A stretch of DNA of 64,000 nucleotides, taken from positions 35,804,301-35,868,300 of the forward strand of contig OZ020622.1 of assembly GCA_963971575.1 (NCBI GenBank), read 5' to 3'. This document shows positions 9,592 through 21,189 of this stretch, one piece after another. Position numbers and translations under genes: made by a program. The notes under the pieces were generated by a model. It searched no databases. It worked only from the letters and a program-made list of their open reading frames with translations, and was not told the DNA's origin. How positions within the stretch are numbered: the stretch's first letter is position 1; each line of letters begins with the position of its first letter. Source of the DNA: Liopterus haemorrhoidalis (Eukaryota > Arthropoda > Insecta > Coleoptera > Dytiscidae).

Positions 9592-10999
9592 ATGGCCTCA
9601 AATAATATTTCTACACAACCCAACTTACCAAAAACAAACCAAAACCAACAATTAAATGAAATTTCTCAACAACAAACAAAAAATACAAACAATTCTCATC
9701 CTATCACAAAAATGAACTATGCGGATAAACTTAAGCAACCGCAACAAACAATCATGAAAAAAAAACCAAGCAATTACTATGATCGCAACAGATGGAATCC
9801 CGACTGAAGAGTATGTTCTAGCCGTCGGAAATTTAATTGGTCCAGATAAAGTAATATATTTCTCAAAAGTTGCAAACAAACGTATCAACATATATTTAAA
9901 TAACAAACAAACAACAGACGACTTTGTAAAACTACACAAATCAGTAATAGTTAGAAACAACACGGTAACTGTACGCCACCTTTTAAGCCCAGACAAGCGA
10001 ATAATCATCTCTAACGTTTGTCCTACGATACCACACTATATAGTAGTTGAACAACTTGTATCGATAGGCTTAAAACCAACAACCGAAATGTACTGTCTAC
10101 GTTCCGGCATGAAACAAAAAGGATACGAACATACTCTTAGTTTCAGAAGACACATATTCGTAGAACCCAACGATAACACTACCATTCCTGAATGCATTAA
10201 TGTAAGTTGGGAAAACGATGATTACAAGCTGTTCATCTCGGACGACTCAATTTATTGTACGTTCTGTAAAAAATACGGACATAAAATAGACAAATGTAGA
10301 TACAAACAAAATCAAGAAAATGAACCAAATTCAGTCATAATACCACCTGAACAAATAGAAGAATTACCCCCACCAAAAATTAACACAGAAATCCCCCCTA
10401 CTAATGAAAATGAACACTCCTCTCCTGTCAACAATAATACAGATGAAAATAAACCCAAAGAACAATCCGAAAACAGGCAATCGAAATTACCTACACCAAT
10501 CGCAGAATCAGCAAATACCAAACGTTCTGCACCGTCATCAAGCAGCGTTGGTAGCGCAGAATCTCTAAACGAAGACGCAGTTAAGCAAATCCAAGACAAA
10601 ACCATTAATAACTTAATAACTGAATCAAGATCAATAAGAACAAGAACAAAAACAAGAAACAAAAGATCCAAGCGTTCTCCTAGTCCGGTCATCCCAATAG
10701 AAGAATGGCTACAACCTGCTCGGAATATAATAGAAACCTCAAACTTCTTACGAACTTATGACCAACTATATAGTTTCATCGAAAATATGGTGGAGACCCG
10801 CTTAATATATCACGCGAATATACAGACGACACTGAAGGCCTTTTAGAAAATTTGAAACAGTTATATGATTATACAAAAAACCGATCGGCACAAATAAGAT
10901 TGACCAAGGCCATTAACAAAATAGAACAACAACTTGATGAGGAAGAAACATCCGAAGAAAACAAACAACAATCATCCCAGTTCAAACCCCAAAATGAAT
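9592..10999 (+). pseudogene. ORF1 (gag-like) of the poly(A)-tailed non-LTR element
   Basis: The N-terminal 70 residues are N/Q-rich. The frame then slips at a run of nine A (9757-9765). Coding resumes with ATDGIPTEEYVLAVGNLIGP, a region conserved in I/Jockey ORF1 proteins. One zinc knuckle is seen, CTFCKKYGHKIDKC (near 10258-10299), followed by a charged S/P/K tail. A second frame change near 10790-10800 is needed to reach the last part (DDTEGLLENLKQLYDYTKN). The corrected frame ends with TAA at 10997-10999, overlapping the ORF2 start by a few bases. Confidence 0.8.
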
Positions 11000-13900
11000 A
11001 ACATTATACAGTGGAACTGCAACGGAGTTCTTTCACACTTAGCTGAGCTACAACAACTTATAGCAAACCAAAAACCTAACTACATATGTCTACAGGAAAC
11101 CAGACTCAAACCAGACCAAAATTTTAACATAAGAGGATATGATATATTTAGAGAAGACAGAAAAACTTTACAAATAGCTAGTGGAGGTGTTGCTATACTC
11201 ATCAAACAATCTAACTATGGAGAAGAAATTAAACTACAAACCAATCTAGAAGCCTTGGCAGTCAGAACATTAATTCCGGAGTCCATAACAATTTGTTCTA
11301 TATACTTACCACCTGACAAAAATATCAAAATAGAAGACATGGAGAACATTAAAAAACAACTTCCGAAGCCATTCATTATAACAGGAGACCTAAATGCCCA
11401 TAACACAAATTGGGGGGCAACAAAAAACAACAGAAAAGGCGACATAATTGAAAAAGCACTAGACGACCTCATCCTTCTAAACGACGAAGGTGTAACTCAC
11501 TTCTGTCAAAGAACTGGAACATTTTCTAACATAGATTTAACTTATTGCTCGCCCAGAATTGCTACAAGAATAACACACGAAACGCTAGCTTACTCCTACG
11601 GCAGCGGACATTCCCCAACAAATATAAAAATACACTCTACCAATACATCACAGACATCGATAAACCACAACACAAAAGAGAAATGGAAACTGAAAACTGC
11701 AGACTGGCCTAGCTATCAACAAGCACTAAAAGAAAAATCAACCGAAATAGACATAAACCAGAACATCGACAACACAATAAAACAGCTCACAAAAATAATA
11801 ATAGCAGCAGCCGAAGAAACAATTGGATATAAAAAAATAAATGAACGGAAAAATACCCCATGGTGGAACCAAAGCTGTCAAAATGCGAAAAGAGATACCC
11901 TTAGGCAACTCTACATATACAAAAAAACACAGAACGACAGAAAACCTCTCAGAACTAAAACGAACGCGAGCAGTAGCTAGAAAAATAACAACTGAATCAA
12001 AAAGGAAAGAATGGCAAGAATATGTAAGTACCTTAAACAAAGATACACCATTGAAGAAAATATGGGAAGCCATTAAAAGAATAAAAGGTAACAACAGCAG
12101 CCCGTTTATACCACTTCTCAAAAAAGGCACCAACAATATAACCGACCAAAAACAAATAGCAGATACTCTTGCAGAGAATTACGAAAAAATTAGCAGTGAT
12201 GAAAATTATTCAGCACAATTTCTAAACCTAAAACACCAAGCGGAACGAAGAGAAATCAAAATAACCCCAAGTGAAGACCCAATCAATAAATCATTTAGCA
12301 TGACCGAATTTCTAACAGTAACGAAAAATCTTAAATGCAATAGTAGTCCTGGACCAGACAACATACCCTTTAGGTTCATTAAAAATGCTCCATACGAAAC
12401 AAAAAAATTGATACTCAATATATATAACAATATATGGTCTAACCAAAATTATCCTCGCAACTGGAATAGTGTAGAAATCATCCCAATTTTAAAACCCGGA
12501 AAAGACAAAACAACTCCTAACAGTTATAGACGACCCATTGCTCTATCCAATACCTTGGGCAAAATTATGGAAAAAATGGTCAACTACCGACTTACATGGT
12601 TTTTGGAAAAAAACAACATCCTCAATAACAACCAATGTGGATTCAGAAGTGGCAGATCCACAAATGACCAGCTCATCAAACTTACAAATGAAATACACAC
12701 AGCATTCGCCAGAAAACAACACCTTATAGCAGTATATTTCGACATAGAAAAAGCATATGACACAACCTGGAAACATAACATAGTCGGTACCCTTCAACAG
12801 CTAAAAATACAAGGGAATATGCTTTATTTTATAAAAGAATTCCTAAGCGATAGAAAATTTAAAGTAAGAGCAAACGGAAGGCTATCAAACGAAAAATGTC
12901 AACAAAACGGTATACCGCAGGGAGCCACTTTAAGCGTAACACTATTCCTTATAGCTATTAACAACATAACAGCAAATATAAATTCCCCGTTAAACACATC
13001 TCTTTTCGCGGACGACCTAGCCATTTATGCAAGAGGCAAATCAATAAAACACACTGCTAAATTATTACAGGACGCGATTCTAAATTTAGAAAAATGGGCA
13101 AATAATATAGGATTTAAATTCTCGGCGAATAAAACAGAAGCAATGCATTTTACAAGGAAAACAAAAGATAACCACAATCCAGTATTAAAAATAGCTAATA
13201 ACAACATCAACTTTGTACAGAGCAAAAAATTTTTAGGCCTTATATTCGACCATAAACTAAATTGGAAAACACATATTAACCAACTGAAAAAGGATTGCCA
13301 GAAACGAATGAATATTCTAAAAGCTACTGGCCACCATGAATGGGGCGCGGATAAAAAGACCCTCATCTCTCTATATAAATCCTTAATAAGAGCAAAACTG
13401 GACTACGGAAGTATCGCGTATGGAACCGCATGCCGAACAACACTCAAAACACTAGACTCAGTGCAAAACCTTGCCCTGAGAATAGCAACAGGTGCTTATA
13501 GGACAAGCCCTGTTATTAGCATTCGCAATGAAACAGGAGAAGATACATTAGAGAATAGGAGATCAAAGCTTCTCCTAATATACGCAACTAGCCTAGCCAC
13601 AAATCCGTCTCATCCTACATATCAATCAATATACCAAAATAAGTCACCGAACCAACTAATACCCAAAACAGAAACACCCATCCAAAAGGCAATCACCAAT
13701 ACACTCAACCAACTCCACATACATCTTCCAAAAATAGAGAAAGCTACTCACCACACTACACCACCATGGACAATAAAACTCCCAATAATAGACCTAACAC
13801 TCACAAATTACGACAAATCAAACACACCCAACAGTAAATACAGACAAGATTTCAAAAATCTATGCAAAACGTTCCATCCGAATACAGACTATATATATAC

Positions 13901-14661
13901 CGACGCCACCAAAAGAAATAATGAAGTCAAGATAGCCTACATCCACAACAACACTGTAAAAAGCTACCAACTTCCAGACACAGTTTCCATCAACACCGCT
14001 GAAGTTGAAAGCATATATGAGGCTGTTAAATATGCACTAACATCTGCAGGAAATACCCATTTTGCCATCTGCACTGATTCCCTGGTAGCAGCAATCGAGA
14101 TACTAAATCCAAAAAGCAGACTGGAAAGTGTGCGAACAATCCAGGAAATGGTCCACCATACCAAATCCACACGAGATGTGAACGTAACAATTGTTTGAAT
14201 TCCCAGTCACGCTGGAATTCCAGGCAATGAACTTGCAGACAGCACGGCAAAAAACAGCAAAAACGCTCCACTCAGGAACATCGCAACACCCGCAAAAGAC
14301 TTCAAAAAATAATTAGAAAAAAGGCAAAAATATACCAAAACTGCGCCAAGTTAAAGAAGACACAAATATATGGAACTTGGACAGAAACAGGAAACAACAA
14401 ACCATGCTCACTAGATTGAGAATTGGGCACACTAAAATGACACATGAACACCTACTTGCACGAAGTGAACCCACAATCTGCACACAGTGTAATACACCTC
14501 TAACAATGGAACACATAGTGATAGACTGTTCTAAATATTGCACCAGTCGAATCAAATACAAAATACCAAACACCTTTAAAGAAGCACTCCAGAACAATAA
14601 CATTTCAACCACCAATCTGATCAACTTCGTAAATGAAGAAAAACTTTCAAATGAAATATAA
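10994..14661 (+). pseudogene. ORF2 (endonuclease-RT-RNase H) of the poly(A)-tailed element
   Basis: The start ATG at 10994 is chosen because NNIIQWNCNG aligns with the E-family ORF2 start; the longer upstream frame is not homologous. The endonuclease has LQETRL, ITGDLNAHN and SGHSP, where the SDH histidine is retained. A frameshift near 11925-11945 separates it from the reverse transcriptase: SSPGPDNIPF, YFDIEKAYDTTW, GIPQGATLS and FADD. RNase H starts at TDATKRN. The codon for W in the V-W-IPSHAGIPGNE motif is TGA at 14196-14198, and a further frameshift follows near 14310. The C-terminal CTQC...H...C finger is still present (14377-14658). Not functional. Confidence 0.88.
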
Positions 14662-14775
14662 AAGATATATGTATATATGTAATATGTTAATAAATGTAAT
14701 AACCAATAACTGACGCTAAAAATCATGTTATTGAAGAGTCATTAAATAAAGATTATTAAAAAAAAAAAAAAAAAA

Positions 14776-15280
14776 TTATTACTATTACAGGCAGAGAATA
14801 ATTCCATGGACAAATTTTCAAATTTAAGTTGATTATATTTGTTGAGCACATTTTCAGGGGATAACAATTTTAAACTTTTAATAGTGTTTAAGTTTTGTGG
14901 AATTCTTCATAATAATTCTTGATATAATTTCATTGAAAATTGTTTGCATTTCTCTTTAACATTTTGTAATTTTTTTAAATTATACGTACCAACCCACTCT
15001 CTAAATAGCATACCATAATCTATACCATCTAATGATATATTTGATAAAGAATTTGTTAAAATCTCCCTAATTTTGTTTAGGTTTTTTTGACTCATCTCAT
15101 CTGTCGTCCAAAAGATTACGTTTTATAACAGTTTGTAAATTATTTAGAAATAATGTATAAAGTTCTAAATAAGCTTTATGAATATCAACATTATCCAACT
15201 GGAAAATTGAATTACCTTTGTTCACGTTTATCAAAATTGGGTTAATGTATGCAAAGTACAGATAAAGTTCATCATCATTA
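14776..15280 (-). pseudogene. hAT transposase, late catalytic region
   Basis: The minus strand reads DDELYLYFAYINPILINVNK, then IFQLDNVDIHKAYLELYTL, and further on WVGTYNLKKLQNVKEKCKQF, with stops and frame changes between. These blocks match the region of hAT-type (BED-finger) transposases between the RW motif and the C-terminal dimerisation domain. It is bounded on the right by the mariner TA site and on the left by the poly(A) tail of the non-LTR element. Confidence 0.55.
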
Positions 15281-15282
15281 TA

Positions 15283-16588
15283 ACGGGTGGGGCAAAAGTC
15301 CCGCTACCATTTTGATTGCCTATAACTTTGTTCAAAGAAAAGATAAGTAGGTTTGGTTTTCATAAAAAGTTTATTTAGTCTTTAGATTTTTTTTCGTTAT
15401 GATTAAAAAATTATATCGGTTAAATGGTAACCGCTATTCGCTATGCAACTCTCGGCTCTTTTTAAGGCATTTTTCATGACATCCTGTAACATTTCAGGCT
15501 GAATTTCTTCAATTTCGTGACGAATATCGTCTGTAAGATGTTGAATTGTTTGGGGCTTATTCACATAAACTTTTGATTTTAAAAAACCCCATAAGTAAAA
15601 GTCTGGTGCTGTTAAATCCGGAGATCTGGCTGGCCATGCTAAATCGCCATTTCGCGAAATTAGTCTTCGTGGAAAAACGTCATTCAATAATTGAATTGTT
15701 GAACGGGCTGTGTGTGCTGTGGCCCCATATTGCTTAAACCACATGTCCTCTAGTCCTTGCTCTTCCATTTCAGGCACAAGAAAATTTCGAATCATGTCTT
15801 GGTACCGTTCAGCAGTAACTTCAACACCTTGGTCGTTTTCAAAAAAATAGGGACCAATGATGTTTCCAGCATGAATACCACACCATACAGTTGTTTTTAG
15901 TGGATACAATGATGTTTCATGAATTAATTGAGGATTCTGTGTTCCCCAAAACCGACTGTTCTGTTTATTGACATGGCCATTGAGAAGAAAATGGGCTTCA
16001 TCGCTCATTATCAATTTAGACGAAAAATCTTCAATTTCACCAGACAGCCTTAGGATTGCATTACTGTACTCAACTCGTTGATCAAGATCTCTCAGTAGCA
16101 ATTTATGGACTAATTGAATTTTGTACGGGAACATTTTCAAATAAGTTTTCAAAATTCGCCTTAAACTGCGTGCAGAAATGTGTAACTGGGAACCACGTCT
16201 CCGAATTGATGTTTCTGGAGACTCTGCAACACTATCGCGAACCAGAGCGACATTTTCAGCGTTACGAGCCGTCCGTTGTCTTCCAGAACGAGGTCTGTCT
16301 GCTGTCGTACCGTACTGTCGAAAATTTGCATGTAAACGATAAATTGTGGTTTTGTGGGGCACTGGACGATTAGGATATTTTTGACCCAATTTCCGCTGAG
16401 TGGCAATAATGGAACGATCGTTTTCGATAAATATTGTCACTATTTCTGCTCGTTCTTGTGGCGTATATTTATCCATTATAAAACTGTGGCGTCTACACAA
16501 CACAATGCTTAAAGTGAAACTGATCTAAACGTCACATAACCAAGATGGCGCGCAATCAAAATGGTAGCGGGACTTTTGCCCCACCCGT
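15283..16588 (-). mobile_element. mariner-type DNA transposon with perfect 37-bp inverted repeats
   Basis: The 1306-bp element is flanked by TA on both sides (15281-15282 and 16589-16590). The terminal inverted repeats begin ACGGGTGGGGCAAAAGTCCC and are identical for 37 bp. It encodes one minus-strand transposase. It lies between hAT sequence on the left and a Jockey fragment on the right. Confidence 0.95.
15403..16476 (-). CDS. mariner/Tc1-superfamily transposase with a catalytic D-to-Y change
   Basis: About 357 residues. I place the start at MDKYTPQERAEIV rather than nine codons upstream, because the family begins there. A double helix-turn-helix (residues 1-110, with RPRSGR as an AT-hook-like link) precedes the catalytic domain. 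The first acidic residue is in MSDEAHFLLNG. The second motif reads KQYGATAHTA where the family has QDGATAHTA, so the catalytic aspartate is tyrosine. The third is D in LTAPDFYLWG, 41 residues further on, which suggests a DD41D-type group. The ORF is otherwise uninterrupted. With the D-to-Y change it should bind DNA but not cut it. Confidence 0.9.
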   Translation of the reverse strand: MDKYTPQERAEIVTIFIENDRSIIATQRKLGQKYPNRPVPHKTTIYRLHANFRQYGTTADRPRSGRQRTARNAENVALVRDSVAESPETSIRRRGSQLHISARSLRRILKTYLKMFPYKIQLVHKLLLRDLDQRVEYSNAILRLSGEIEDFSSKLIMSDEAHFLLNGHVNKQNSRFWGTQNPQLIHETSLYPLKTTVWCGIHAGNIIGPYFFENDQGVEVTAERYQDMIRNFLVPEMEEQGLEDMWFKQYGATAHTARSTIQLLNDVFPRRLISRNGDLAWPARSPDLTAPDFYLWGFLKSKVYVNKPQTIQHLTDDIRHEIEEIQPEMLQDVMKNALKRAESCIANSGYHLTDIIF

Positions 16589-16599
16589 TACATCTCTTT

Positions 16600-17200
16600 T
16601 AATGTGCGTGCCATATAACATTTCTTACTATTCTCCAAAAGACGACATCTGCCTTTCCAGAATCTTTCATTAAATGGTAAAATTATCAAATGGAGTAACG
16701 ACAGTGAATACTTGGGCGTCACAATCGACAAAAATTTATTGTGGCATAATCACATAACAAATATTTTAAACAAAGCATATAGCAGACTTTACTTACTATA
16801 CCCTATGATCAACCGACGAAGCAAACTCAGTCATTCAAACTCCATCCTTCTATTTAAATCCTTAACCTATTCTAACTTGAGCATCACCAGCCTGGGCCTT
16901 TGCCGCAAAAACACATTTGTATAAATTACAAATCATACAGAACAAATTTTTAAGAATCGTGGCAAACTGTCCATACTATGTCCGCAACACAACTCTACTA
17001 AACGATTTTAAAGTAATGCTTATCCAAGACATCATAGTTCAACAAGCCACAACACTGTATGGGCAACTCAAAGGACATCAGAACCCACTAATTGAAAACC
17101 TCGGCAACTACGACGAATACAGCAAGACGAAACACGATAAACCAAAAATAATAATTGCACGACGATAACGATAAATTAAAACACAATATGTTCTCATATG
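16600..17200 (+). pseudogene. Jockey-clade retrotransposon, 3' end of ORF2 (no RNase H)
   Basis: Plus-strand frames read IIKWSNDSEYLGVTIDKNLL and AYSRLYLLYPMINRRSKLS. After a frame change near 16905-16915 come LQIIQNKFLRIVANCPYYVR and LIENLGNYDEYSKTKHDKPK. These are hallmarks of the thumb region and C-terminus of Jockey-clade ORF2, which ends without RNase H. It is 5' truncated as usual for such insertions, with an AT-rich 3' end. It sits inside the hAT gene. The left border against the mariner is unclear. Confidence 0.75.
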
Positions 17201-18250
17201 TGACAGGTTTTTTATTTTTTCCCTGTAAATATCCCTAATATGTACTTAGGTTACGACATGATTAAAATGCGTTTTAAATTCTAACCATTGACTTAATATT
17301 ACTTTTGTAACTTGGCATCTTGACAGCCATCGAGTACTGGACAATTGTATTATTTGGTGTAGGGTACTATTTATGCCAGCATTAAAAGTTTTAAACGTTT
17401 CCTTATACTGAGTTCTACCTAAAGGACTACAAGAAAACTAATTAAAAGTATTCATCCTAGAAAATTTCAACTTGATGGTAGTACTTCGAAAGCTTTACTG
17501 CTGCAAAGATGTAACGAATGCGCTACACATTTAATAAGTTGAAGTTGTGGACAGCGTTCTTTTTACAAAGTATATAATGAGTGATTACAACCGCATAAGT
17601 TATTGGCACCGTCTGTACCTAAACTTACAATATTCTCTATCTGTTTTTTTTTTATACAATTATTTTTATACATGAAATATACAAGAAATCAGCTGTAGCC
17701 CTACATACATCAGCTGTAGCCCTAATAACTTCAAAAATTCGTAAATAATCGGTCACTAATTTGTTTTTATTTTTGCTAAAATATCTTATGCATACTGCCA
17801 TGTATTTAGTTACAAAACATCTGTTGATTGATCAACAATAAGAGAATAGTTGGAATTTCCAATAACTGCTAGAATTTCTTCCTTCATTGCTATGGAAATA
17901 AAATTCTTTATTAACATGGAACATTTTGTTCGGTGTAACTGAAAGCGTTCCATAGCATTACTTTTACCTAACTTGTTAAGGATGTTTGCAAGATAGTACT
18001 ACATTGACAAGCAATATAAACTGCGAGTTATAAATCAGCATTTTTTTTCATTGGTAATTATATTTACTCTTAATGTTGTTTGTGATGATGACTGTATCTT
18101 AGACAATTGGAATGGATGCTCCGAATGTCTTCCTAAATCTGTTTTATGGGCACGTAACGATGATTTACATACTGTACAGTATGCTCTTTCTTCATCAGCT
18201 AACGTTTTTTCCCCGATTCTAGATGTGCCGTGAAAATATTTTGTCATGTT
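17200..18250 (-). pseudogene. hAT transposase, BED zinc finger and first catalytic region
   Basis: The minus strand has a BED-type finger near 18130-18200 (CTVCKSSLRAHKTDLGRHSEH). Then follow LHRTKCSMLIKNFISIAMKE and SNYSLIVDQSTDV (near 17830), SLGTDGANNLCGC and QLIKCVAHSLHL (near 17530-17630), and STRWLSR...WLEFKTHF near 17240-17350. This is the standard order in hAT transposases: first D in the DxSTD-like motif, second D in GTDGA, and the RW motif. Several stops and frameshifts break it. Confidence 0.72.
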
Positions 18251-18490
18251 ATAAATAACAAATACACACTTCTAATATTAATTTTGCATATGCCAAAAAA
18301 TGTGATTTTATGCAAACAATGTCGTAACAAATATAATATACAAATGATACGACAGTCATAATAAAAGTTATAAATTACAATACGACCGTTTTTAAATCGC
18401 TAATTTGGTTGGCTGACTAAAACATGGAATATATATGTATTATGTTTAAGCCAATTTTTACACTCAATTATAAGTAGTAAACTTCTTACC

Positions 18491-18556
18491 TTTAAATTGT
18501 GCTAACTTTTTCCATTCCTTTCTGTACACCTTTTTATATTTGGAATACTTTCCCAT
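18491..18556 (-). CDS. hAT transposase first exon with splice donor
   Basis: The minus strand ATG at 18556 begins MGKYSKYKKVYRKEWKKLAQ and runs 22 codons to a GTAAGA donor at 18485-18490. Many insect BED-hAT proteins begin with a near-identical MGKYSKYKK block. The orientation and position upstream of the BED finger fit. This piece is too short to show as an ORF. The acceptor is not certain. Confidence 0.6.
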
Positions 18557-19019
18557 TTTCAATTTTTGATGACACATTTGTGAATATTACAAATGACGCA
18601 GTATAATGGTGCGCGGTGCGCGAGCTATTGATAAAAGAAGAAGCCGCAGAACAATCCAAGACAGACAGAATGCCAGAACATAATGCCGATTCCACTGAAT
18701 GCCGGTAAAGTCAAATCCCGGCTGACCGAGTTGCAAGGTTGCAACTTTTGAAATACACAAGAAATTCACTTAATTCTAGAGTGATACCAACCATTGATAG
18801 AAAAATATTTTTGTTTCACACAAAATTTTATGACGTGATATGATTATGAGAATTATGAGAGTATGAAACACAAAACGCCCAAAAAAGCTCCGTTTTGAAA
18901 ACGTAGACGTCCGAATCGGCGCCATCGCAATTTGTCGAAAACGAGGCGCAATTTGCCTTTTTCGGTCGCCCAATTTGCGATAAATCGGCCAACCTGGCAA
19001 CGCTGGATACGAACCGAAG
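18557..19019. other. No gene recognised; hAT 5' flank or filler
   Basis: Mixed-composition DNA. The GGTGCGCGGTGCGCGAG stretch near 18609 is the only notable word. Short ORFs here have no recognisable motif. It may include hAT terminal sequence and the start of the copia element, but I saw no inverted-repeat pair. Confidence 0.4.
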
Positions 19020-19125
19020 TACAAAAAACTAGAATAAAAAGTTTGCCATCTGTAAAAAAACAAATCATAAAAATAAAGATTGCTATTTCAGAAATAAAAC
19101 AGAAGACAAGATAAGTGCAAATGCA

Positions 19126-19440
19126 TTCAATGTAGCATTTCTAAACAACCATTTTGATAAAAATGATTGGTATGTAGACTCTGGAGTCAACGTACACTTA
19201 ACTTAACTTAAAAATCCGTTACTGACTACATCGGAGATTACGATAGCAGATCAAACCAAAATATCGGTAACATGTTCAAGAAACATAGAAATAACAACAA
19301 CACAGTATAACAATAGAAAATGCATTATGTGCTCCTAAACTAAGAACCGACCTATTCTCTGTTAGCCAATTAATTAAAAATGGTAATAAAGTAAAGTTTG
19401 ACAATGATTGTTGCAGAATTTACTATCGCCAAAATGTACA
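19126..19440 (+). pseudogene. copia protease region
   Basis: The frame reads NDWYVDSGVNVHLT, the D-S-G active-site box of copia-type aspartic protease. ITIADQTKISVTC and APKLRTDLFSVSQLIKNGNK follow; the latter is typical of the stretch between protease and the integrase zinc finger. Stops and a frameshift are present. Confidence 0.75.
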
Positions 19441-19449
19441 ATTGAAAAA

Positions 19450-19860
19450 GTAGGAAGATAAAAGAGACGTGATGATGCAGAAAAGTAAGCTGAGAGGAAA
19501 GGAACTGTACGTTGATGATGACTTAACAAAGAAGGGGAGAGAGATTTAGAAGAAACTAAGTGGTATGTTGAGAGAAGAAAAGGAAAAAGGCAGACAAGCG
19601 AAGCTGGGCTACATGAAGATACAAATAGATTGAAGATGGATGAGGTGGAACGAGTTTAGGGGTGAGTTACAGGAAATGCGGGATTTTCAGCAAGGGTGGA
19701 AGAGGCAGAAGAAGGGATCGAAAGGGGAGGGAAGGAAGACGAGAAAGAAGTTAAGGCAATCTTCTGGAATGTGGCAGGGATTAAAGGAAAAGATGAAGAA
19801 AAATTCAAGACGGTGCTTATTATCGGCATCAGAAATGACAGGAGACGTGTGACCTAGAAG
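19450..19860 (+). pseudogene. Non-LTR retrotransposon scrap inside copia
   Basis: One frame reads SKLRGKELYVDDDLTKKGRE and KGRQAKLGYMKIQI. A little later comes EEVKAIFWNVAGIKGKDEEKF, which looks like the start of an apurinic-type endonuclease (FWNVAG). The combination resembles an ORF of insect non-LTR elements whose clade I cannot fix. It separates the copia protease from the copia integrase and seems a short, decayed remnant. Confidence 0.5.
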
Positions 19861-19914
19861 GTTTGGACACATAAATTCCAAGGATCTAAACAGGATGAAA
19901 GATTTTTCTAAAAG

Positions 19915-20940
19915 GGCTAACATATCAAAAAACTATAGAAAATGGAAAATAAAACTGTACCGTATGCTGTGAAGGTGAAAATCACGTTTATCCTTTACTG
20001 ACAGCACTAGAAAAACTAACGAACCATTAGAGTTAGTCATGCAGAAGTTTGCGGGCCCATGGAAGTAAAATCTATTGGAGGGTCAAGATATTGTTTGATT
20101 CTTGAAGATGACTTCAGTAAAATAATATTTGTCTATTTTTTAAAAATGAAAGAAGAAGTTTATAAATATTTTAAGGAATTGAATAGTTTAGTTGAAAATT
20201 GACAAAGCCGTAAAATAAAAAATTTCAGAACCGATACCGGCGCTGAATTTTGTAGTAAAAAATTTGAACAATTTTTGTTGAAATACGCGCGTTCAGCGTC
20301 TGGCGATCCTGTACAACCAAATGAATAACAGCAACCGCGCAGACTCGTTTCCTGTTCGCACACGTTGTTAGTGGGTGTTTTCTACCGATACACTTAGTCG
20401 AGCGTATACTTCTGTACATAGTGTATCTATTTTGCATATAAACATACTACGGAATAAAGTCTCTTAGTTAAGAATCGTTGCCGTGTTTCATTGTTGTTAC
20501 CTACTGCCAATTCCAACAGTTTTTAAAACAAGAAGGTACAGAACAGAAAAAAACCAACCCGTATACACCTCAACAAAATGGAGTCACCGAAAGACTTAAT
20601 CGAACGATCGTAGAGAAGACAAGGTGTTTGCTTTTTGATATGAATCTAGAAAAGAAATTTTGAGCAGAAACGGTGAATCACAGCGGTCTGTACACATAAG
20701 GAATAGATCTGTAACTGCAGGACTTCAAAACACAACCCCAATTGAGACATGGACCGGCAGAAAACTGGACGTAAGAAATTTAAGAATCTTTGGCACAGAA
20801 AAAAGACTAAAATTGGATAAGAAAGCTGAAAAATTAATCTTTGTGGGTAACTGTGAAAATAAAGGATATATAGTTTACGATCCACGTAACAATGAAATAA
20901 AAATTAGCAGAGATGTTATCATAATGGAGCCTAAAAAATA
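19915..20940 (+). pseudogene. copia integrase, interrupted by a solo LTR
   Basis: The left part has CTVCCEG (end of the zinc-binding region), HADVCGPMEVKSIGGSRYCL-like coding, then NFRTDTGAEFCSKKFEQF. The right part resumes with KTNPYTPQQNGVTERLNRTI. These give the D, D and E boxes of the integrase core. The C-terminal region continues at 20700-20938 (TPIETWTGRKLDVRNLRIFG, and SRDVIIMEPKK at the end). Stops include one after the WAETVNHS-like stretch at 20660. Coding reads across when the 243-bp insert at 20277 is left out. Confidence 0.75.
20277..20519 (+). mobile_element. Solo LTR inside the copia integrase
   Basis: A 243-bp insert begins GTTGAAATAC and ends TTCCAACAG. It is flanked by TTTTT at 20272-20276 and 20520-20524. 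It contains AATAAAG (near 20453) followed by a short T/G-rich 3' part, as in an R-U5 region. Removing it with one TTTTT keeps the integrase frame. There is no internal coding region, so it is best read as a solo LTR left by recombination. Exact ends may shift by one base because of the T run. Confidence 0.55.
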
Positions 20941-21189
20941 AAAATTAAATATTGAAAATAATAAAGTAGATACAGACACAGAAAATGATGAGAGAGAAGA
21001 TACAGCCGAAGAGAGTGAAAATAAATATGAAGACGAAAATCTAAGTGAAGAAGATTTAACAGAAACTGAAATTCCAATAAGAAGGTCACAGAGAAGAAGA
21101 AAACCAAACCAATTTGATGAATATATAACATACACTTGTTATACGAATAGTGATCCAGAAATTATCGAAGGAGCTATGCAAAGAAAAGA

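Larger units (their letters stand above)
9540..14775 (+). mobile_element. Second RNase H-bearing non-LTR retrotransposon, poly(A)-tailed, decayed
   Basis: Two ORFs in the same order as the E family, but strongly A-rich on the plus strand. Their products are related to E1/E7 only at protein level. The 3' end has AATAAA at 14745 and a poly(A) tail at 14758-14775, unlike the AACT tail of the E family. At least four disabling changes are visible (two frameshifts in ORF1; a frameshift and a nonsense codon in ORF2). It is inserted in the hAT gene. The 5' limit is approximate and I could not identify a TSD. Confidence 0.82.
8856..18556 (-). mobile_element. hAT DNA transposon gene split by three later insertions
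   Basis: Four collinear minus-strand pieces read in the order expected of one hAT transposase: a first exon (18491-18556), a BED finger plus first catalytic region (17200-18250), a late catalytic region (14776-15280), and the C-terminal dimerisation domain (8856-9215). The gaps hold a Jockey fragment, a mariner and a poly(A)-tailed non-LTR element. Continuity is inferred from order and orientation. Terminal inverted repeats were not found. Confidence 0.6.

Noticed and set aside
10934..10993. Longer ORF2 start at 10934 in the poly(A)-tailed element
   Set aside because: Those 20 codons overlap the C-terminus of ORF1 in another frame and have no match to the E-family ORF2, which starts at the IQWNCNG block.
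18776..19114. Overlapping short ORFs at 18776-19114 on both strands
   Set aside because: No motif on either strand. Only the last few codons on the plus strand seem to lead into copia sequence.
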